The translations under genes and the position numbers were made by a program. Shown here one piece after another: positions 33,039 to 45,065 of a stretch of DNA of 64,000 nt. A model generated the notes under the pieces. That model was not told where the DNA came from. It searched no databases and saw only the letters and a program-made list of their open reading frames with translations. This DNA comes from Gastrolobium villosum. Its lineage: Eukaryota > Streptophyta > Magnoliopsida > Fabales > Fabaceae. The first letter of the stretch is position 1. Each line of letters begins with the position of its first letter. Location: the NCBI GenBank assembly GCA_032173675.1, contig JAVKPL010014060.1:1-64000 (forward strand), written 5' to 3'.

Positions 33039-36000
33039 ATGATGCCTTTCAAACGCTTACACTTAGCTCGCACACTCTATCGTTCATCTCATATTGGAGA
33101 ATCTTCATCGTATCTGTGAGTTGCATTGCCTTGCTCGCGCTTTCTGAGAAAATGCATCTTCTTCTTCTTGACACCTTTGAATTTCATCATTTCCTGATGT
33201 TTTCAGTTTGAAATGAATGTCATTCTGCAAATTTTTGCTTACTATGATTACGGTTTGTTTGAACTTTCAGGCTTGGTAGCTGCAGGAGCTATTCCACTGC
33301 TCTATCAAATGGTAATCTTATTCAACGCAGTTTTTTTTTTTTTTTGATTTGGAATTTATAATATGTGTGTGTGTGTGTGTGTGTGAAGAATTCAGAATTG
33401 GTCTTCAACCTTCAATTTGTTGAAAGTTGGAGTGATTTCTCTGCTTGATCAGGTTCTGAGGGTAGTTTTAAGAGCTTCCATCCTCATTTGTTCAACGGCC
33501 ACGATGGCTTTCCCTTGGCTAGTGTTAAAACTTTGACACTCCGATCTACAATGGTAATATTCTTGAACATGCTGTCTCATCAAGACCGTGATTTTTAGCT
33601 TTTTGGGATTTGACTTGCTAACCTCCTTGTGTCTTTTTTAATATCTTTCTTAGGCTGCTGAGTTAGCCGTTTTCATGAACGATAAGAGGATGATGACTAC
33701 TCAAGTCAATGCCCCTGCACAAACACGACGAGTGGTAGGCTCTCTTAAATTTCTTCTCTTCATTTTTTGATGATCAAGCATTTTCTGCTATTCTTCATGA
33801 TATATAGCATATACTATATAGTATATACGTTATATCCAATGTATACTTATTGTAATGAATTGATAAAATTTAGGGGACAGGTTTTGTGTATGGAGTTTGG
33901 AATCTGTATATGTTCAGATTCAGACCTTTGCTGGTCTATCTTTTAGGTTTAAATCTTTAGTTATGGAGCCGTTGATGCTGGGATGTTTTCAATTGATTTC
34001 TTACTATCACTACTATTTATGCACTTATTCTATGCTGGATTACATAGCCATTTATTTTACTATTTGAATTGAATTACTGGATTTATTATCTCAATGTTCC
34101 TTTTATTGAAAGAGGATATGCTATATGTAAGTACGTGCACCATATATGTGTTTTGTGCTCTAAAACAGCACCCGAAGAGTTGATAAGTATATGGGTTTCA
34201 GGTAACCCTCTTATTCGAATTAAAGCATTTCTATTGCTTAACAATTGCTTTGCCATTATAATACTCTTAAGGATAACACAAATGAAATTAATCAATGGTA
34301 GCTGTCTGTGATCTTTTAATGTGCAGTATCAGGTAATAATTTTGGTGCTTTCCTGACGTATCATTGATGCAGGGAACACAAATATCCATGTCAAGTCCTG
34401 GATTTATCTATGAACCTTATGAACCTCGTGAGAAAATCCCATTTTGGAAGAGGTTAGATCTCCGTAGCATTATATTTGACTTCTGATCTCTGTTATACTT
34501 TCCTTTTTCTAAAGAAAAAACATAGCAAGATCTTGCGGTTGAGTCCACAATATATGTTTCTTTTTTTTTCTTTCTAAAATTTGAATTTGCTTAGCTTTTT
34601 GTGGATTTAATTTTACTTGAAAAGAGTATCAATAATGCTGCATCTGCTTAGATTTATTTACATCTTTTTGTAGCTATTTTCTTTCACTAAATTGATGTGC
34701 CTTTAAAACTTGTATAGCATTACATTTCCTTATAAACTATTACATTATGCATCATTAAATTTTCTATAATAATATCTCTCTGATGTTTGATATATCAGAT
34801 GGTTCACTAAAAGTGGTTGGAGAAGAACCAAAAATGACATGATTCTGGAGGTGATGATGCATATCACTCATGTTAATTTCTGTTTGCATTATTTCCCCAT
34901 TTTGGAGCCTAACTATTTTTATGTAATAATTTCTAGTGATCGCAATTATTCTTTCCCATTCCATCTTTTTTTTACCCTAATCTTGGAGAATTAGGGCACA
35001 TTGCTGCTTTCTTTTAAGGAGGATAGACCATTAATTCATTTACAGAAACAACTCCCGAATCTTATATTGAAACTAATTACAGAAACAATAACAGAGACAA
35101 GTAATCCTAACTACAATGACAGCAATGGAAGAACAATAACACAGGGACTCAATTACAACTAAGAAAAGAAGTAAATGCAGAAAGGAAAGATAGTTCTAGA
35201 GCAATTCGAGAGGCCCTAGACTCTCCCAAGCTCCAAGCCTATTTCAGATCCAAGATGATTCCTCATGCTTCCCATGCCTTCCCTTTTTATTCCACTAACT
35301 TTCCCGCCTCTTCCTCCTTAACTGTTTTCTGTTGCACATCCCTTCCAGATCCTTCCCCTCCTAACAAACTCTCAGCCATCTGATTCAACAACTAGACCTG
35401 CTTGGGCTTGGGCCCCATTTCAGCTATATGGGTCCGTATCAGATTTCTTCTCCTCTCTCTTATGTTCGTTCTTCCCTTTCATTCTACTAAATGTTCTCCT
35501 GTTATGAGAAAAAAGAGAAGAAAAAGAAAATGAAGACACTGAAAGTATTGAATCCTGGACGGCAGACATTTACCATTTCTATTAATGGATGTTATCAATC
35601 AACTTAATCTAACATTGTTTTTTGCTCTGCCGCAGCTCAAAAATGCTTATGCCATTGCAAAATTAAGAAAATCAGGATATTCGAAAAGTCATTTCTACAA
35701 TGAGGCTATCAACATGTACAAGGAGGTAGGTACCTGTTATATTTTGCAGCCTTTACTATGGTTTTATTTCTTTTACTCATTCTGCCAACAACAAACAAAA
35801 ACAAAAGCCTTATCCCACTAGTTAGAATCGGGTACATGAATCAAATAATGCCATTGTGTTCTGTCTTATGACTCATTGTGCCATTTGATGTTAGTGGCTT
35901 CAAACAAGTTCTATTTTGGTCCCTCCAGCTCGAGTTTCAACAATGTCGCCTTCATGTTGTTCAAAATTCAAATTGATTTAAAAATAAGTAAATCTAGTCC

Positions 36001-38738
36001 TCCAAGTGCCACATCATTTCTAGATCATCGCAGATAGTGTAACATTCGCAAAACTGGCTGGCATGCTAACATCTGTACTTTTTGGCTCTCGTTTGCTGGT
36101 TTCTTTGCTGACATGTAAAGGGTGCGGTACAGTTCCTAATCAACAAGAGTGCCATTACGGGTCTACTTTGCATCAATTTCAAAACCAAATAGGACAACAT
36201 CATTGAAATCAGAACTAGGGGACCAGAATCTAACTTTTTCAAAACTAGAGGAATCAAAATTTAATCTTACACTAGGGAAGAATAAAATCACTCCCCATTA
36301 AACCCCAACTAGCGAGAGCGGGGTGAGGGCAATTCTTGTATGCAGGCTTATCTGTGCATATTTGCAAAGATATTGGTTCTCTGAGTCGAATCTATGACCT
36401 TTCACTCAAAAACCACTGTTGTAGACTCGCCCTTTTTTATACTAGGGAAAAATAATTTGTATAAATAATAAATGATAAATATTTGGCTTAAAAGATGCAG
36501 TCATTAAACTTGAAATCTCCTTTGATTGTTGATTTACTGTTATATTGTGATGATATGAAATGCTTTAGTACTTAATTTCACAGCTGGCATCCACCAGTGT
36601 AATTGGATAGATTATCAGCCTGATGAAGCAGATACATGAATGGCATTTGATTGCCTATTTAAGAAACAAATATACTTAATCTATTTTGTGGCTCTGCACC
36701 TCTGCCGTGCCTTGTGAGTACCAGGATTTGCTGCATGCAGTTCCTTTGACAGAACATAGCTGCAAGATTGATATCATTTAATAGATTAGGAGAGTGTATT
36801 GTTGGAAAGAAGTAAGACATTGAAGAAAGGCCATTTCAGAGTGATATAGTTACTTGGGAGCTATAGCATTGAGGAGAATAAATTTGAGAAAACTGCCTTG
36901 AAGTTTTATCAATTAGGACAATTTATCGTCATTAGTTCTTGGCAGTTTCCTTCTTTTTTCCTTGTAATATGCATTTTATTCTATTTTGTTTTTCTTTAGC
37001 TCCATGATTTCACTTGGCATATCTTCTTTTGGTTCAATGCTGAAGTTTCTTTTCTTTTTCTCCAGATAAACACTCTAATAGCTAATGGTGACAAAAAGTC
37101 ATTAAGGAAAGTCGTTACTGAGAAGATGTTTTCTGTATGCTTCACTTCCTTTTTGTGATCTTATTTAGTGTATTATATGAGCTTATGATGCAGCTCTGTA
37201 CATTTTTGCATTAATTTCTAATAGTGTACAGTTGAATTTCTGAGATGCTGTATTTCATTTTCTTGTCCATAGGCACTTAAGAATGAAATTAAACAGCGAG
37301 AAACTGCGTGGAGCAAGGTTTATTGGGAACTGGTTGAGCCTGTTGATAAGATACGAACTTTGCGTGCTCGTATGGTTAGTACTCTTTTTTACTGTGTTTA
37401 TATTAAATTTTGGTCGAGATGATGTGGCAACTCAAAATGTAACATTAATCTGAAATAAGAGAAAGAACATCTGCCTTTACTGGCATTGGGTCAGCTTGCT
37501 AATTGTGAGGCATCATTGATCAAAGTCTGGTCCATTTGGTTCAAGTATTATTTGCTTGATAGGATGTATTTTGGAGGCGTTCTGAACATTTTATGATGAA
37601 AACTTTGAAGTTGATCCCTTTGGTTTCTGGGCATCTTTTTAATGTATTCCCTGGGCATCTCCCCGTGGTTATGTCTCCCAAGCACCATAAGCAAAAACTT
37701 AATTTTGAAGATTTTTTTCAAATTTTCTTCCGCAGAGACCTCTTCTGGGATTAAATATTTTAACAGCATTGTGTATCTATATTAATGGTATTTTCTTGCT
37801 TGAATCATGATGACAATTCTATAAATACAAATTGACCGGGTCCTATTGGTATGCATGTCCTTTTTAACCTACTCGTGCTATGTAGAAGAGCAGATTATCC
37901 TGAATTGTACTCATCACTCTCACAGACAAACAGGCGCGCACATTGTGAAATTAGTATCTTTTTTTTCTATAAAATGATTTTTCTGATTTCTTCATTTACA
38001 GATTGGCGTTGATAGAAACAACCTAAATAAAGCATTTATTCAGCTTACTCTTGAGTTTTTGGCTAAACAGGTATGCTTTACATACATTAGAATTAGTCTT
38101 ATCGCAGAAAATTTGTACCCATGGTTTCATGACTAAAGGAATTTCAAGAACTTAGAACAGTGAATTAATGTTATATTACTTCCAGAAATTTGAAGCATAT
38201 GACGCTAAAGGTTCTGTTGTAGCTGGAGATAAAAACAAGGAGGTAATGATAGTAAATTTCTTTCCTTCCATTCTTGTGGTGTTCCTGGATATTCATTCCA
38301 TTTGTCATTCTGTCAATTGCAAAAATGCATTATACCAACAAGGCAAAGATAGTCAGTGCTTTCGTCATTGGCTTTTATTTTCTTGCACATTGGTCGGATG
38401 GAAGGGAACAGTTCATATTTAATTTTATGTGGCATGAATTATATAGAAGCAGGGTGCTCATTCATTTTCTATGAAATGGCAAGCTGCATATCAGAGGGAA
38501 CTTCATACATTTTTTGAGGACGCATCCTTTTGAATTTTTGACCGCCAATATCAATTGTTTACTCAAGTTCAGTGCATTGCTCTTTATTTTGGTAAAGGCC
38601 TCCTTCTCTTCGCACTAATTGCTGGTTTCCTATGTTTTTCAGGTTCTTGTCCGTGATATATGGGTATTTGAGAAATCTATGTTTCACCCTGGAGCTTGCT
38701 GGCGTCTGTGTGGACGGATATCACCAAAAGCATCATAG
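33039..38738 (+). CDS. Mitochondrial Tim44-related protein
   Basis: Twelve phase-consistent exons: 33039-33115, 33271-33311, 33453-33553, 33654-33734, 34373-34452, 34799-34850, 35636-35725, 37066-37134, 37273-37374, 38002-38070, 38186-38242 and 38643-38738. The product has 304 residues. The start MMPFKRLHLARTLYRSS is a classic Arg-rich mitochondrial presequence, ending in RSYST. The mature part includes APAQTRRVGTQISMSSPGF, YEPYEPREKIPFWKRWF, LKNAYAIAKLRKSGYSK, LRKVVTEKMFSALKNEIK and a C-terminal VRDIWVFEKSMFHPGACWRL. The last block resembles the Tim44/Mba1/mL45 fold of inner-membrane translocation and mitoribosome-anchoring proteins. The role at the mitochondrial inner membrane is inferred. 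Introns 6 and 7 carry a solo-LTR-like block and a SINE. Confidence 0.88.
33364..33385. repeat. (GT)n microsatellite
   Basis: About eleven GT units in intron 2 of the Tim44-like gene. Confidence 0.95.
35000..35440 (-). mobile_element. Solo-LTR-like block in Tim44-like intron 6
   Basis: Read on the minus strand, the block starts TGATACGGACCC and has a TATA-like ggaataaaaaggg, a GC-richer middle and a U/A-rich end, the usual order of an LTR. No partner LTR, primer site or convincing target duplication was found, so this is a tentative solo LTR. Confidence 0.5.
36286..36440 (-). mobile_element. SINE in Tim44-like intron 7
   Basis: Flanked by actagggaagaataa (36271-36285) and actagggaaaaataa (36441-36455), a 15-bp target duplication with one difference. 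On the minus strand it holds a B-box-like gattcgactc and a conserved tail ccgctctcgctagttgggg. Confidence 0.75.
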
Positions 38739-39540
38739 CTTTCTCCTTAAAGTAAGACTTATCAAAGTTTGTGAAATTTCTCTAGCTGATCCTATGTAGT
38801 AACTTATAACTGTTGAGCTGAATTTCTTATATTTGATTTGTCGCTGAAATCCTTATTCTTTCTTACTCTAAAGACAAGCTCATGTTAGGGGAGTTTGTTG
38901 GGGAATAAAATCAGATATAAGTGTAAACTATCCAAATTTTGTTCTTTGAATGAAATCCATTTAGGGAGATTTGCTTTTTTTCTTCATTTGTTCTCCTTAT
39001 CAGTCTCTTTCATTGGGGGAAGCTAGAAAATAAAAGAACAAAGGAAACCGTGCGGTAAAGGAATTCGCTAATGTCAGCGTAATTAATAAAAAAAGTAAAC
39101 GTGGAGGAATGGGCTATGAGATTCTATTCTTCCAAACACACGATTCATCATCAAAAATAGATTAACAATTCCGTATTAATTTGACAACTCTGTTGATAAT
39201 ATGGAAAGATTCACTGAAACAAGCTTAAAATTTTATTTCTGTATTAGCGCTGATTCATTGCATTGCACAAGTGTGCTCTTGCCACGCAATAAACATAATC
39301 ACAGTATGGGAGATGCAGATAGTCTTAAGCAATGGCTTCTTATATTCTTGCTTTGTACTTTCAGATTTAAAAGCAACTTTATAAAGGGTCTAAACTTTTT
39401 GGTTTGACATCCCTTCTAAGAAAAGCAAAGAATATCTTCCAAAGAGTTTCAATATCTACGTCCTAATTCAAACTTCTATATTCTTAGCACACAGTGGGGT
39501 TAATCAATATCTTCTTGCGCCCTACCCATTAACACACCAT
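38739..39540. other. Tim44-like 3' flank and upstream of the small basic gene
   Basis: 3' UTR of the Tim44-like gene followed by AT-rich spacer. No bounded repeat or additional gene is recognised. Confidence 0.45.
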
Positions 39541-40092
39541 ATGGATCAAAGAGAACTCCATCTTAAACCTCGGGGCATCTGCTACAGGCTCTATCATTTC
39601 ATCACAAAAACACTGGCTTCGCAAGCGTTGAAGATAGTGACTTTAGGGCGTTGTACACGTTATAATTCAAGCTCAACTAAACTAAGAGGTTCTGACTCTA
39701 AAGCAGACAATGCGATTCGGTCAGAGACATTATGTCAAGCTGATAATGACAAGGAGTTCCCACCAACTCAAGGTCTCTTAGGTGACCCTGTTTCTTCTCC
39801 TGCACAGCAGGCTGAAGAGAAGAATAATCTATGCTTGAAAGTTGATGAGATGGTGGGAGAGAATATGACATCGTCATTGCCAACGGCAAGTTTACCAAAA
39901 GCGAAATCTCTAAAGAAAACGGTAAGCATAAATGATAACGTGGAGGAGATTTTACCAAGTAAGAAGAAAAAGAAGAGCAGGTCCTTCAAAAAATCAAGTT
40001 CTCTGGATCAAGAACAAGAAGAACCGAAGCCTCTGCGATCAATTCTGAAAGTGGGTTCTGATCGCTATGACCAATCCAATTCAATTTGTTAA
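39541..40092 (+). CDS. Small basic Ser/Lys-rich protein, function unknown
   Basis: A single uninterrupted frame of 183 codons. I do not recognise the family. The N-terminal 40 residues (MDQRELHLKPRGICYRLYHF...) are moderately hydrophobic and basic. The middle is acidic and disordered-looking. The C-terminal third carries KSLKKTVSINDNVEEI, a KKKKK run that could act as a nuclear signal, SRSFKKSSSLDQEQEE and a final LRSILKVGS. The KTVSINDNVEEI/RSILKVG pair looks like conserved short motifs of plant proteins rather than random sequence, and codon use is gene-like. It is intronless among intron-rich neighbours. It could be a real single-exon gene or a retained exon. Confidence 0.6.
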   Translation: MDQRELHLKPRGICYRLYHFITKTLASQALKIVTLGRCTRYNSSSTKLRGSDSKADNAIRSETLCQADNDKEFPPTQGLLGDPVSSPAQQAEEKNNLCLKVDEMVGENMTSSLPTASLPKAKSLKKTVSINDNVEEILPSKKKKKSRSFKKSSSLDQEQEEPKPLRSILKVGSDRYDQSNSIC

Positions 40093-41319
40093 TTTTGGGT
40101 TTCGGTTGTACTAATGTTAGTGTTACTAATATATTTTATTGTTAACCAAAAATAAAAATAATATATTTTATTAAACAGCAGACCGCAGCCCAACTTGAAT
40201 GTCGTGGCATTACAGTTTCTTTGTGCATTGAAAATTCCCCAATTAGCCTCTCTCTTCATTTTATTCTGTAGACTTATATCTGTCTATCCTTCTCTGTTTT
40301 GGAGATTTGATCAAAAGAAACTTAAATTCTAAAGCAATCGGTATTTTATTAAATGCACAAGTCTTCTCTCAATTGAGTGTCACAAAAGGATGCGATATAA
40401 TTCACATGAAAATATGGATTAAAAAAAAAAACTATGCATTGGACACCGTAAATTTTGCCATGCGCAAAATCTGAGTTTATGTCTGTTTGATTGTATTCTG
40501 ATTTTTCAGAAAATAAAAATAACTCAGACATGTTCTCTAAATTTGATTCTGAAAACAGAAAAACAGTTATAGTTTTCAAAATAAAACTCAATTTTTTAGT
40601 TTTATTGTTCTGAAAACTAAAAAACAAAAGTTTTTAAAAATCACAATCCAAATTTGTCCTTTTGTGAGCGGAAATCAATTGCGTTATCTTTAAGAAGTCT
40701 AGATGCTATACGTCCGAAAAGTCCATCTTAAATGGTCCTGTGGTATCCTTCGTGTCCGCATACTCAATAGAAAGAATTCACAAATTGCAAAAGAGCTGAC
40801 ACTAAACCACAAAAAAATTGCCCCATTCTCGTTTTCTGCGTCTGTCTCCAAAATTTTACAAGGAGAAAAACCATAAAAATGTAATGAAAATATCACATAA
40901 CTTTTTGACACAAACATTGTTGAAAGTTGAAACCAAACAAGATATGTACATGCTGAGTACAGAATCGAACATCATCAATCTTTCTGAAAAAAAATGATTA
41001 AGCAGGCTCTGCTATCATAATGAATAACACACAAGAGGAATGAATAAAATTATACAAAACAACCGTTCCCAAAGGAAAGTATAAAATTGCTTAGTATACA
41101 TGTAATCAAGGTTACCTATTTCGAACTTCCAAATTCACAAGTTTATGACAACAAATGAATGAGGCCATTAGAACTTGAAATTGGCAACTGACAACGTATT
41201 ATCTATATATTCCTCCTCCTTCCCCTTAACTTTCCCATTTTTGTTTCTATTGAAATTTCTTCTTTTAACATTAAAAACAGAAATCAAACTACTATGGAGT
41301 GTTCAAAAAGAATCCCTAA
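40093..41319. other. Spacer between convergent genes
   Basis: 3' flanks of the small basic gene and the phosphoglycerate-mutase-like gene. AT-rich, no further gene or bounded element seen. Confidence 0.45.
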
Positions 41320-42456
41320 CTATGCACATACAGTCAAAGAATTAGTTTCACCTTCATTTTCCACAATGCCATCATCATCAGAGTCACCAAGATGATCAAA
41401 AAAACCATCAAGGTACCATGAGCATTTATCATTCCAAGCACCCCTGCTTGCAGTGGCACGCCATTTTTGGTCAGCAACCATATCAGGAGACAAACCCCAT
41501 TCTAGCATCTCTTCCTCTGTATGATGAACCGCCAAGCTATATTCCCCACCACTTCCCAGCTGCATAACACGGAACTCACAGTTCCCAAGATTGTTAAGGT
41601 GCTCAAACTGTTCAGCCGTCCACTTGAACCACTTCATGAGGAAAATACGTGATGTCAATCCATGAGACACAATCACAAGATTCAGATCATTGGAAGGATC
41701 ATGATGAAGCCTATTCATGTCTATATCCCTCCACAGAGATTCAAAGAAACCTGAAAATTAATTATATACTCAATTTAACCTAATGTACAATAACAGTCAC
41801 AAAAAAAAGGATTAGGGTTAGGGTTAGGGTTAGGGTTAGGGCAATTCACTACTACCGGTTGAAACGTGTTACGAAATTATTGGCCATGAAATTCACTGTG
41901 AGTGGTAGCAAACCACATGTGGTAATGAATTATGTGTCATTTGTGTAAAAAAATTAACAAAACGTGGCATTTTGGTCACTATATCAAAAAAAAAGGATTG
42001 GGGTTAGGGTTAGGGTTTACTTGAAATGCGATCGTAAACATCGGCGGCAGATTCGCCTTCGGGGAAGCGATAGAAGAACCTGCCGAAGCGTTCGCGTTGT
42101 TGCTGGATGATCTTCATTCTCTCTTTAACCTGAAAGTTCCCGAAGTCTTGTTCGCGAATACGCGACTCTTCTCTAACGCCGATTATTCTCTTCCTCGAGA
42201 AGGATCGACCAACCTCGCGGAGGGTGGATCGGGTGCGGGCGTAGGGAGAGACGTAGAAGTAGACACGCCAATCGGGGGAGCATTCGCCGGCGGCCATGAC
42301 GCGGCGGAGGTTGACGCCGGCGTGGCGGGCCTGGGCGATGCCATTTGAGGTCAACTGAATGCTGTGATCTGGTGTGGTTGTGTATGCTGACGTGTCCAAA
42401 TTTCCTTGTGACTCACCATGACGCATTAGTATTATTCTCTTTGGAAGCATAACCAT
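41320..42456 (-). CDS. Phosphoglycerate mutase-like (histidine phosphatase) protein
   Basis: Two exons, 42021-42456 and 41320-41750, join with phase 1 to 288 residues. The start MVMLPKRIILMRHGESQGN places the RHG triad at residues 12-14, with His13 as the phospho-acceptor. The partner SHGLTSR carries His175. YARTRSTLREVGRSF and REQDFGNFQ are typical substrate-side segments. The C-terminal extension HHTEEEMLEWGLSPDMVADQKWR and an acidic tail are shared by the plant subfamily. The substrate is unknown; these proteins are generally cytosolic phosphatases rather than glycolytic mutases. An ATG 23 codons upstream sits in a Lys/Arg-only stretch and was rejected. The intron contains (TTAGGG)n repeats. 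Confidence 0.93.
41812..42018. repeat. Interstitial TTAGGG tracts in the PGM-like intron
   Basis: A run of five TTAGGG units at 41812-41841 and a shorter ggggttagggttaggg at 42000-42017 right beside the 5' splice site. Both are preceded by an A-run plus ggatt, so the 160 bp between them look like an insertion flanked by duplicated sequence. Confidence 0.75.
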
Positions 42457-42655
42457 TATTTTTCTCTCTCTGTCTCGCTTTTTCTTTTTCTTCTTTATTC
42501 TATTAGGATTTTGTTTCGTTTTCATCTTTCGTTACCTTTGGGTTTGTTTTTGAAGAGGATTTGAGAAACGGCGTCGGCACCAACTCTGGTCAAAATGCAG
42601 CAACAACAGCTGCAAAGCGTAAACGTGTGTACAACTAATTCCATCGTTGAATAAT

Positions 42656-42775
42656 AAAATTGGAAAAAAAAAAACTCAAATGTTCAAAGATCAATTGTGG
42701 AAATGGTATAATGTCAACTGGATTCCATTTCCACACTTGATCTTTGAATATTTGAGTTTTTTTTTTTCCAATTTT
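42656..42775. repeat. Long foldback (51-bp arms)
   Basis: The left arm 42656-42706 and right arm 42725-42775 are inverted complements with only about three mismatches, separated by an 18-base loop. Each arm contains caaagatca or its complement and an A11/T11 run. It lies upstream of the PGM-like gene. No target duplication is obvious. Confidence 0.85.
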
Positions 42776-43029
42776 CAAAGGACTGCCTATTCTAGAATTC
42801 TGCCACTCTCTGAATTGAATTATTATTTTTAAAAGAGAAGAAAAAGATAAATAAAGGAGAAAACAGCCGACAAAAAAAAATTAAGGTGTGGGTTTTTCTT
42901 TCGACAATGATTTATGTGTGCAAAAAAAAAAAAGGAAAACCGACGAGAGTATATTACGTGTTTCTGTAGTGATCAAGTTTGATAAATTATATTATATATT
43001 TAATTAAATTGACCTAAGAGGTCAGCAAA

Positions 43030-43111
43030 GTCGATATGTCCGAGTGGTTAAGGAGACAGACTTGAAATCTGTTGGGCTTCGCCCGCGCAGGTTCGAACCC
43101 TGCTGTCGACG
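43030..43111 (+). tRNA. tRNA-Ser (UGA)
   Basis: The 82-nt cloverleaf is complete. Acceptor stem GTCGATA pairs with TGTCGAC (one G-T pair), followed by discriminator G. The D-arm contains cgagtggttaagg. The anticodon stem ACAGA/TCTGT encloses loop CTTGAAA, giving anticodon TGA. The long variable arm (gggcttcgccc) is characteristic of serine tRNA, and T-arm GCAGG TTCGAAC CCTGC is perfect. A-box and B-box promoters are internal, and a T5 run for polymerase III termination follows directly. No intron is present. Confidence 0.97.
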
Positions 43112-43960
43112 TTTTTGGAGTATTTTAAAAAAATATTCAAATGTATAACTAAATAATTATATTCATCTTTCTTACATTATTGTATATTTATGTATATTTT
43201 TAATTTTCGAGTTCAAGAATTTGTATATAACTTAAGTGATACCATATTCTTATTCTTTTATTAATTGATTTATATAGGATTCCATTCAATCTTTGATAAA
43301 TAACAGGATTCCGTTCAACAAAATCTTTTAACTTATTATTGATGGTATAGAAATGGTTATAAATCCGTAATAGTTATGTTCGTAGCTTTCGAATATTGTT
43401 CAAGTTTATACTCTATCTGCTACCTAGATAGTCCAAAAAGAATATATACAGTTTAGTCATCTGCGGAGCCAGTGTTCCAAAATAACTAGGTTCAAGAAAA
43501 ATTTAACTGTTAACAACTATTAAAACGTCAAAGGTTATTTTGCTACATTAAAAATGTGACTAATTTTTAAATTTTAACTAGGATTGAGGTCCCCCACATC
43601 TAACATGGCTCATAGTGTAGCGAGAATATTATAAAATATTTAATCATAAGTTGAACAACCTCTTCTATTCTGCTTCATGAGCCTTATCTTGGCCAAAAAG
43701 TAGTTAAAAATGAGATTTTACGTAAAATTATAAGAGAGATAAAAAAATCATGATATTGTAATGATGTAAAAGCATTTGCAATATTGGTGAAAACGTTTTG
43801 ATGAAAAAAAATCATAAAATCATAATAATAAATCAAGGTTTTAATTATCATGATATTGGTTATATGGTTCAGCTACAAGAAATAGTTATCAGTTAATATT
43901 AAAGATAAAGTATGCTTATGTTAATAATTGTAGGCATGGGTTCAAGCTTTCATAATTGGA

Positions 43961-44148
43961 TTAAGGGATTAGTATTTTTCATGTTATAGGAGATAATTTT
44001 ATCTCCTATCCACACATAAAAGTGTATGTGGCTCATGTTTTCTATTTCTCTCTCCTCTTCACATGGCCCCAGATGAAGCTCATACATTTTTTTTTATATA
44101 TAAGAGATAAGATTATCTCTTATAATATAAGAAAACATTAATCACTTA
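43961..44148. mobile_element. MITE of the AGGGATTA family
   Basis: Inverted ends ttaagggattagtatttttc and gaaaacattaatcacttaa, subterminal ataggagataattttatctcc and gagataagattatctc. It matches the element at 18381-18647 without the nested insertion. Confidence 0.7.
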
Positions 44149-44704
44149 AACTAATTGGATTCAAGGTTTGGATACGTACGCCTCAGAAATGATATTTTCA
44201 CTAAGATAGAGAAATAACTGTATTTATTCAAATAATAAATAAGGCAAAGCAGACGAATAAATTCGTATACCAAAAACAGAATCATTTTTTAAGTTTTAGA
44301 GTACAGTTGGAAATCACCAAAATGAATTTTTTCTCTATCAACAAATTCTTTTCATGCATATAATTATGCAAACTATCGCACTAACAATGCATACAATACT
44401 TGAATTGTCAATGAAATTATTACATAAACAATTGTCATAATTGAAAGACGGAGTATATAATAAGAGCATTTGTCAACAAAACGATCACCCTTAAATAATT
44501 TTCTCGTGACTATTGATAAACTTACGAATCAAATCGGACTTTTTTTTTTTTTTTTTTTTTTATCTTTTCTGCCTCGATCGGTTCACAAGAGCAAGTCATA
44601 AAAATTGAGAAAAATCGATAATTCACAACCACTAATGAAGGAATCAACGAAGAATTAGAAAAATCAAATTCCAATGAATTCGATCTTATACACAACTTCG
44701 AATT

Positions 44705-44860
44705 GTCATAGGTCTAAACGGACATGAAAGGTTAAATTCACCCAACCCCATAGAGTACAGTACCCGTTAATCGTACAGTACCTTTTTGGATAGGTCTAAA
44801 TGAAGATGAAAGGCTACATTCACCCAACCCCAGAGTACAGTAGCTGCTAATAATGTATAC
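44705..44860. repeat. Short tandem duplication, about 85 bp
   Basis: Two copies of ataggtctaaa(c/t)g(g/a)a... followed by attcacccaacccca and agagtacagta, at about 44708-44785 and 44793-44860. Confidence 0.7.
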
Positions 44861-45065
44861 ATAATTTTGTAAAACAAAAAAAAGAATATTAGTCTAATCA
44901 ACACTAATCCTTCTTTTCTCCTTATGTACACTTAAGTTGCAACCATAACCTGTGTCTGCTCTGTAGTTGTGAAAATTTTTAGCAGTGTAAATTAATAGTT
45001 CACGCTCAACGCAAACATATGGAATTTCTAGTGACAAATATTCGTGTAATTCCTTGAACATTATG

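Larger units (their letters stand above)
43112..45065. other. Intergenic with MITE and short duplication
   Basis: AT-rich spacer with no gene. It contains a MITE at 43961-44148 and a degenerate direct duplication at 44705-44860. A T-run of about 24 bases lies near 44540. Confidence 0.5.

Noticed and set aside
42097..42348. Plus-strand frame opposite the PGM-like exon 1
   Set aside because: It is the antisense shadow of a GC-rich coding exon with RHG-family motifs on the other strand.
44536..44560. Long T-run as a terminator or integration scar
   Set aside because: An isolated homopolymer with no flanking duplication or adjacent RNA gene; nothing supports a function.
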